Of a stretch of 58,752 bases of DNA, positions 54,442-58,752 are shown piece after piece. Positions within the stretch are counted from its first letter, which is position 1, and each line of letters begins with the position of its first letter. The DNA is from an uncultured Alphaproteobacteria bacterium (GTDB lineage Bacteria > Pseudomonadota > Alphaproteobacteria > Bin95). The translations under genes were made by a program, and so were the position numbers. The stretch covers positions 1-58,752 of the forward strand of contig CALAHN010000031.1 in NCBI GenBank assembly GCA_937891825.1. Reading direction: 5' to 3'. The notes below the pieces were generated by a model. The model had not been told where the DNA came from and did not search any database. It saw only the letters and a list, made by a program, of their open reading frames with translations.

Positions 54442-56550
54442 ATGACGTCCGAAGACAATCTTGTCCGGCTCGAGAAACACGGCGCCGTCGGCGTCATCAC
54501 CGTCGACAATCCGCCGGTGAATGCGCTTTCGCCCGGCGTGCCGGAAGGCATTCTGGCGGCGGTCGATGCCGGCAATGCCGATCCCGCGGTCAAGGCCATG
54601 GTGCTGATCGGCGCCGGCCGCAGCTTCATTGCGGGCGCCGATATCCGCCAGTTCGGCAAGGGCCGGCCGCGGCCCTCCCGGCGGACCCATGACGTTCTGG
54701 AAGCTTCGGGCAAGCCGGTCGTCGCGGCGATCCATGGCTTCGCGCTTGGCGGCGGGCTGGAGAACGCGCTTGGCTGCCATTACCGGATCGCAGTCGCGTC
54801 GGCCAAGGTGGGCCTGCCGGAAATCCTGATCGGCCTGCTGCCGGGCGGCGGCGGCACCCAGCGCCTGCCGCGCCTGATCGGGCCGCAACTGGCGCTCGAC
54901 CTGATCGTCTCCGGCCGGCATGTGCCGGCGGACGAAGCCAAAGACATGGGCATCCTCGACCGGGTGATCCCGGCCGACGGCGATCTTCTGAAGGCGGCGA
55001 TCGCCTTCGCCGAGGAGATCGCGGATGTGCGGCCGCTTCGCCGCGTCGGCGAGATGACGGCTGCCCTGCCCGACGGCCCGGATATCTTCGAAGCCAAGAA
55101 GCAGGAAATCGCCCGCAAGGCCCGCAACCAGATCGCGCCCTATAACTGCATCGCCGCCGTCAAGGCCGCGACCGAACTGCCCTTCGCCGAGGGCCTGCTG
55201 CGGGAGCGGGAACTCTTCGGCGAACTGGAGAATTCCGACGAGTCCAAGGCGCTCCGCTACGCCTTCTTCGCCGAGCGCGAGGCCCAGAAGCTGCCGGACG
55301 TGCCGAAGGGCACGCCGATCCGCAAGATCGAGACGGCGGCCGTCGTCGGCGCTGGCACCATGGGCGGCGGCATCGCCATGTGCTTCGCGGACGCCGGCAT
55401 CCCGGTCAAGGTCCTGGAAGCCTCCCAGGAAGCGCTCGACAAAGGCTTCGAGCGCATCCGCAACAATTACGCCGTCAGCGTGAAGCGCGGCAGCTTGACG
55501 GCCGAGGCGATGGAGGAGCGCATGGCGCTCCTGGAGAAAAGCACGAGTTACGACGAGATCGGCCAGTGCGACGTCGTCATTGAGGCGGTGTTCGAGGAGA
55601 TGAGCGTCAAGCAGGCGGTCTTCAAGGAGCTTGACCGGGTGATGAAGCCGGACGCGCTGCTGCTTTCCAACACCTCGGCGCTCGACATCGACCAGATCGC
55701 GGAGGCGACCTCGCGGCCGGAAGAGGTCGGCGGCGCGCATTTCTTCAGCCCCGCCAATGTGATGAAGCTGCTGGAAGTGGTGAAAGGCGCGAAGACGAAG
55801 CCCGAGGTCACCGCATCCACCATGGCGCTCGGCAAGCTGATCGCGAAGGCCCCGGCGGCGTGCGGCAATTGCGACGGCTTCCTCGCCAATCGCAGCCGCG
55901 CGCCCTTCAATTCCGAAATGGTCATCATGCTCGAGGAAGGCTGCATGCCCGAGCAGGTCGACAAGGTCATGGTCGATTTCGGCTATCCCATGGGGCCGTT
56001 CGCGGTCGGCGATCTCGCCGGTCTCGATATCGGCTATGCCGGCCGCAAGCGCCGGGCGGAAGCGGACCCGAACTACCGGAAGCTGCCCATCGCCGACAAG
56101 CTGGTCGAAATGGGCCGCTACGGCCAGAAAACCGGCGCCGGCTGGTTCAAGTATGAAAAGGGCGACCGCACGCCCCATCCCGATCCCGTCGTCGCCGATC
56201 TGATCAAGACCATGTCCGAGGAGATGGGCAACACGCCGCGGCCTTTCACCGACGATGAAATCCTGAAGCGCCTGCTGTTCTCCTCCGTCAACGAGGCGTG
56301 CAAGATCCTGGAAGAGAAAATCGCCTACCGGGCCTCGGATGTGGACATCATGTGGCTCTACGGTTTCGGCTTCCCGCGCTATCGCGGCGGCCTGATGTTC
56401 TGGGCCGACGGCCTGGGCGTTCAGGACGTCTATAACCAGATCGCCGCCTGGCATCAGCAGTATGGCGAGCGTTGGGCGCCCTCGGCCTTGCTGAGGCGAC
56501 TGGCGGACACGAAGACCTCGTTCCGCGAAGCCCATACGCTGGTGAAGTAA
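54442..56550 (+). CDS. Fused enoyl-CoA hydratase / 3-hydroxyacyl-CoA dehydrogenase (FadJ-like)
   Basis: A 702-residue beta-oxidation enzyme. The crotonase half has GRSFIAGADIRQFGKG, IHGFALGGGLENALGC and LPEILIGLLPGGGGTQRLPRL. The dehydrogenase half has the NAD loop VVGAGTMGGGIA near residue 300, then HFFSPANVMKLLEVVKG and GFGFPRYRGGLMFWAD. It hydrates enoyl-CoA and oxidises the hydroxyacyl-CoA in one polypeptide. This is the peroxisomal-bifunctional type rather than the FadB type. An HpaI-like aldolase gene follows 28 bp later. Confidence 0.95.
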   Translation: MTSEDNLVRLEKHGAVGVITVDNPPVNALSPGVPEGILAAVDAGNADPAVKAMVLIGAGRSFIAGADIRQFGKGRPRPSRRTHDVLEASGKPVVAAIHGFALGGGLENALGCHYRIAVASAKVGLPEILIGLLPGGGGTQRLPRLIGPQLALDLIVSGRHVPADEAKDMGILDRVIPADGDLLKAAIAFAEEIADVRPLRRVGEMTAALPDGPDIFEAKKQEIARKARNQIAPYNCIAAVKAATELPFAEGLLRERELFGELENSDESKALRYAFFAEREAQKLPDVPKGTPIRKIETAAVVGAGTMGGGIAMCFADAGIPVKVLEASQEALDKGFERIRNNYAVSVKRGSLTAEAMEERMALLEKSTSYDEIGQCDVVIEAVFEEMSVKQAVFKELDRVMKPDALLLSNTSALDIDQIAEATSRPEEVGGAHFFSPANVMKLLEVVKGAKTKPEVTASTMALGKLIAKAPAACGNCDGFLANRSRAPFNSEMVIMLEEGCMPEQVDKVMVDFGYPMGPFAVGDLAGLDIGYAGRKRRAEADPNYRKLPIADKLVEMGRYGQKTGAGWFKYEKGDRTPHPDPVVADLIKTMSEEMGNTPRPFTDDEILKRLLFSSVNEACKILEEKIAYRASDVDIMWLYGFGFPRYRGGLMFWADGLGVQDVYNQIAAWHQQYGERWAPSALLRRLADTKTSFREAHTLVK

Positions 56551-56578
56551 GCGGGCGGACCAAAGGGGGGCTGAAGCG

Positions 56579-57337
56579 ATGCGGAACGCCATGAAGGCCA
56601 AGATCGCGGCCGGCCAGCCGGCGTTCGGCGTCTCCGTGATGTTCGCATCGCCCCAGATCGTCGAGATGGTTGCCTATGCCGGGTTCGATTGGGTCCTGCT
56701 CGATTGCGAGCATGGCTCGATCGGCCTCGCCGATCTGGAGCTGATGGCGATGGCGGCGGACGCGGCCGGAATCACGGCCATCGCCCGGCCGCGGAGCAAC
56801 AGCGACGCGGATATTCAGGCGGCGATGGAAAGGGGCGTCATGGGCGTCCAGGCGCCGCACGTGACCTCACGGGCGGAGGCGGAGCGCGTCGTCCAGGCGG
56901 TCAAGTTCGGGCCGGAAGGCCGGCGGAGCCTCGCCGCCGGCACCCGGCCCGACCGCTGGGGCCTTGGCGGCAAGATGCCGGATTTCGTGGCCGAAGCGAA
57001 CGCCGCCTCGCTCGTCTGCGTCCAGATCGAGGATGCCGAGGCCGTCGCCAATATCGACGACATCCTGCTGGCCCGGGGCGTCGACGTGTTCTTCATCGGC
57101 CCCTCGGACCTCTCCCAGTCCATGGGCTTTCCGGGCGACCCGAAGGCGCCGCCCGTGGCAAAGGCGATTGCGGAGACGCTGGCGAAAATCCGCGCCGCCG
57201 GCCATGCGCCGGGCATGCCCGCGACGACCGACGCCGTCGCCGACGTGGTCCAGTCCGGCTGCCGCTATATCTACACCCACCTGCCGCGCCTGCTGGGCGC
57301 AAGCGCCGGGGCATATCTGAAGGCCGCGCGGGGGTAA
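56579..57337 (+). CDS. HpcH/HpaI aldolase family protein
   Basis: A 252-residue class II pyruvate aldolase family protein. It has AYAGFDWVLLDCEHGSIGL (catalytic-type His), AIARPRSNSDADIQAAMERGVMGVQAPHV (Arg and Gly-rich), VQIEDAEAVANIDDILL (metal-binding Glu/Asp) and FIGPSDLSQSMG. Relatives cleave 2-keto-3-deoxy sugars or hydroxy-keto acids. ATG 56579 is 10 bases after a GGGG-rich site (aaaggggggct). Confidence 0.9.
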   Translation: MRNAMKAKIAAGQPAFGVSVMFASPQIVEMVAYAGFDWVLLDCEHGSIGLADLELMAMAADAAGITAIARPRSNSDADIQAAMERGVMGVQAPHVTSRAEAERVVQAVKFGPEGRRSLAAGTRPDRWGLGGKMPDFVAEANAASLVCVQIEDAEAVANIDDILLARGVDVFFIGPSDLSQSMGFPGDPKAPPVAKAIAETLAKIRAAGHAPGMPATTDAVADVVQSGCRYIYTHLPRLLGASAGAYLKAARG

Positions 57338-57347
57338 GGCCGCAGCT

Positions 57348-57746
57348 TCAGGCGATGGGCGGGCCCTTCAGCTCGACCGTATGGCCGTCCGGGTCGTCGA
57401 AATAGATCGACCAGCCTTCGCCTTCCGCCCCGTAACGCAGCGCCGGCGCCTCGGCCTTGACGCCGTGCGCTTCGAGATGCGCCAGGATCGCGTCCGCGTC
57501 CCAGGGGGCTATGCGCAGCGCGAAGTGGTCGAGATCGCCCCCCGCTCGCTCGCCCTTGGCAGGAACCAGGTCGATCATCGCCGATCCTGCGCGCATCTGC
57601 ACGAGGCCGATGCTCGCGACCCGCCGTTCCTCCCGGCAGCCGAGGATAGCGCGATAGAAGGCGATGCTGCGCTCGACGTCGGCGACGCGGAGCACGATGT
57701 GATCGAGGCCAAGCGTCGCAAAGCCAGGGGTCGATGGGGCGGTCAT
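57348..57746 (-). CDS. VOC (glyoxalase-like) family protein
   Basis: A 132-residue glyoxalase-fold protein. LDHIVLRVADVERSIAFYRAILG opens the first beta-alpha-beta-beta-beta module, and LDHFALRI and SIYFDDPDGHTVELKG form the second with the metal-binding glutamate. These bind metals and act on diverse small molecules; no substrate can be stated. It is divergent from the TetR-like gene, with 81 bp between. Its stop is 10 bp from the aldolase stop. Confidence 0.88.
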   Translation of the reverse strand: MTAPSTPGFATLGLDHIVLRVADVERSIAFYRAILGCREERRVASIGLVQMRAGSAMIDLVPAKGERAGGDLDHFALRIAPWDADAILAHLEAHGVKAEAPALRYGAEGEGWSIYFDDPDGHTVELKGPPIA

Positions 57747-57827
57747 GCTACTCTCCCGCGCGGTTTCGCCTATATTGCATGGCATAGATTTGATCCGCAT
57801 GCCTGCTCGTGGCAAGGGAGGCCGACC

Positions 57828-58415
57828 ATGGCCCGCAAAGCGACGCCGAAACCAACGCCATCCGACAAGCTGCTCGACGCTGCCCTCGCCCTCGCGGCCG
57901 AAAAGCCCTGGCCGCGCGTCACGATGCCAGAGATCGCCGCCAGCGCCGGCCTCAGCCTGGCGGAAGCGTATGACGCCTTCCCCTGCCGGGCCGGCCTGAT
58001 CGCGGCCCTGGTCCATCGCCACGACCGATTGATGCTCCAAGGCGACGACCCGAGCCTCGCCGAGGAGAGCCGCCGCGACCGGCTGTTCGATGCCATTATG
58101 CGGCGTTTCGAGGCGATGCGGCCGCACAAAGCGGCGCTCAAATCCATGGCCTCCGGCGCCGTTCGCGACCTGGATACGATCTTCGCCGCCGGTCCGGCCT
58201 TGCTGACCTCAGCCAAATGGATGCTCCGCGCCGCCGGCATCCCAGCCGACGGCCCCATCGGCTTCATCCGCGCCAAGGCGGTGCTGGCCATCTACGCCGC
58301 CGCCGCCCGCGCCTTCATGCGCGACGACAGCGAAGACCTCGCCTCCACCATGGCGACGCTCGACAAGGCGTTGAAGCGGGCGGGCGGGGTGCTTGGGGGA
58401 AATTCATCTGTATAA
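57828..58415 (+). CDS. TetR family transcriptional regulator
   Basis: A 195-residue regulator. The helix-turn-helix is visible in KLLDAALALAAEKPWPRVTMPEIAASAGLSLAEAYDAFPCRAGLIAALV (TetR pattern). The C-terminal ligand domain is not related to any I recognise. AAGGGAGG lies 7 bases before ATG 57828. It may regulate the divergent VOC gene. Its 3' end borders the AT-rich tail. Confidence 0.88.
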   Translation: MARKATPKPTPSDKLLDAALALAAEKPWPRVTMPEIAASAGLSLAEAYDAFPCRAGLIAALVHRHDRLMLQGDDPSLAEESRRDRLFDAIMRRFEAMRPHKAALKSMASGAVRDLDTIFAAGPALLTSAKWMLRAAGIPADGPIGFIRAKAVLAIYAAAARAFMRDDSEDLASTMATLDKALKRAGGVLGGNSSV

Positions 58416-58474
58416 AATGAACGCTTGCTTGCTGAAAATATAGAAGATTGTATGGGAGTAAATCACCTAGAAAT

Positions 58475-58750
58475 CTATGTATCCCAGCATATTTCAGCTG
58501 CAAGATAGTTTCTGTATAGTATTTTTACGCGGAATGAACCGCAGTAATTGACAGAAAATTGATATACATTAGGCTGTACAACAATCCAGCCATCTACCAT
58601 ATTTTCTCCAGATATGAGACGAGTCAGCATTCTACTTCCGACTTCAGGGTATACATCTTCATAATCAACTCTTAAAAACTCTATCTCTGCACTTTTATTA
58701 AGAGCCTGACCGAAAAGTGTTTGAGCGATATCAGCAGGTTGTGATTCACC
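58475..58750 (-). CDS. C-terminal end of an unrecognised protein in AT-rich DNA (partial)
   Basis: On the minus strand a frame enters from the right edge and continues for 91 codons to a TAG at 58475. The tail includes SAEIEFLRVDYEDVYPE, MVDGWIVVQPNVYQFSV and VKILYRNYLAAEICWDT. I do not recognise the family. The codon choice (AAA, ATA, TTT, AAT) is quite different from all other genes in the window. The 5' part lies beyond the window. It may be part of a recently acquired region. Confidence 0.6.
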   Translation of the reverse strand, partial: GESQPADIAQTLFGQALNKSAEIEFLRVDYEDVYPEVGSRMLTRLISGENMVDGWIVVQPNVYQFSVNYCGSFRVKILYRNYLAAEICWDT

Positions 58751-58752
58751 GT

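Noticed and set aside
58315-58503. A short minus-strand open frame crossing the TetR 3' end
   Set aside because: It spans the composition boundary and overlaps the TetR gene; its second half is a GC-rich shadow with no coding features.

Overview
The window is GC-rich chromosomal DNA with dense, mostly overlapping genes. It looks alphaproteobacterial, probably a Rhodospirillales-like lineage. The reasons are a dnaN-recF-gyrB block, a his cluster with a DUF2628 gene between hisB and hisH, a leucyl-transferase (Bpt) gene, and a CpdR-like single-domain receiver with a TTAA-N7-TTAAC (CtrA-type) box in front of it. No rRNA, tRNA, CRISPR array, transposase or phage gene was seen. No gap between genes exceeds about 200 bp.

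Layout. 1-2.5 kb: GST (cut by the window edge), an unknown protein coupled to Bpt, and a flavin reductase-like gene. 3-8.5 kb: L,D-transpeptidase coupled to a quinone oxidoreductase-like gene, a methyltransferase, and a secreted GH5 enzyme with a Calx-beta domain. 8.6-12.4 kb: MaoC dehydratase, amidase, and a YgiB/YgiC-like pair. 12.4-19.8 kb: a SulP transporter without a STAS domain overlapping an SsuD-like monooxygenase, acyl-CoA dehydrogenase, acetylpolyamine amidohydrolase, HAD nucleotidase, and a CoA-transferase/FAS1-like dehydratase pair. 19.9-25.3 kb: a coenzyme F420 region with a fused FO synthase (fbiC), a luciferase-like oxidoreductase, cofC, a small membrane protein and a TfoX-like gene. 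27.7-32.6 kb: a four-gene Gld-like ABC system. 32.7-41.3 kb: gyrB, recF, dnaN, hisF, hisA, GNAT, hisH, DUF2628 and hisB, all on the minus strand. 41.4-58.4 kb: mixed metabolic genes, including a PLP decarboxylase, prolyl aminopeptidase, nuclease and M48-LysM lipoprotein, mntP, cpdR, a TauD-like dioxygenase, acs, a fadJ-like bifunctional enzyme, an HpaI-like aldolase and a TetR regulator.

How the genes fit together. fbiC and cofC supply two dedicated steps of F420 synthesis (FO formation and guanylylation of the phospho-acid side chain). Four luciferase-like oxidoreductases in the window could be users of F420 or of reduced flavin. fbiA and fbiB equivalents are not here. Acs, acyl-CoA dehydrogenase, FadJ-like, MaoC and CoA-transferase genes point to acyl-CoA-based growth on organic acids.

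The most unusual features are non-coding. Two intergenic elements near 22.9 and 45.6 kb share a sequence box and fold into the same bulged hairpin, with paired substitutions that preserve the stem. A third, partial copy of the box lies before mntP. A perfect 20-bp palindrome sits just upstream of fbiC. The last ~340 bp are strikingly AT-rich and carry the end of an unrecognised gene, probably the edge of acquired DNA.
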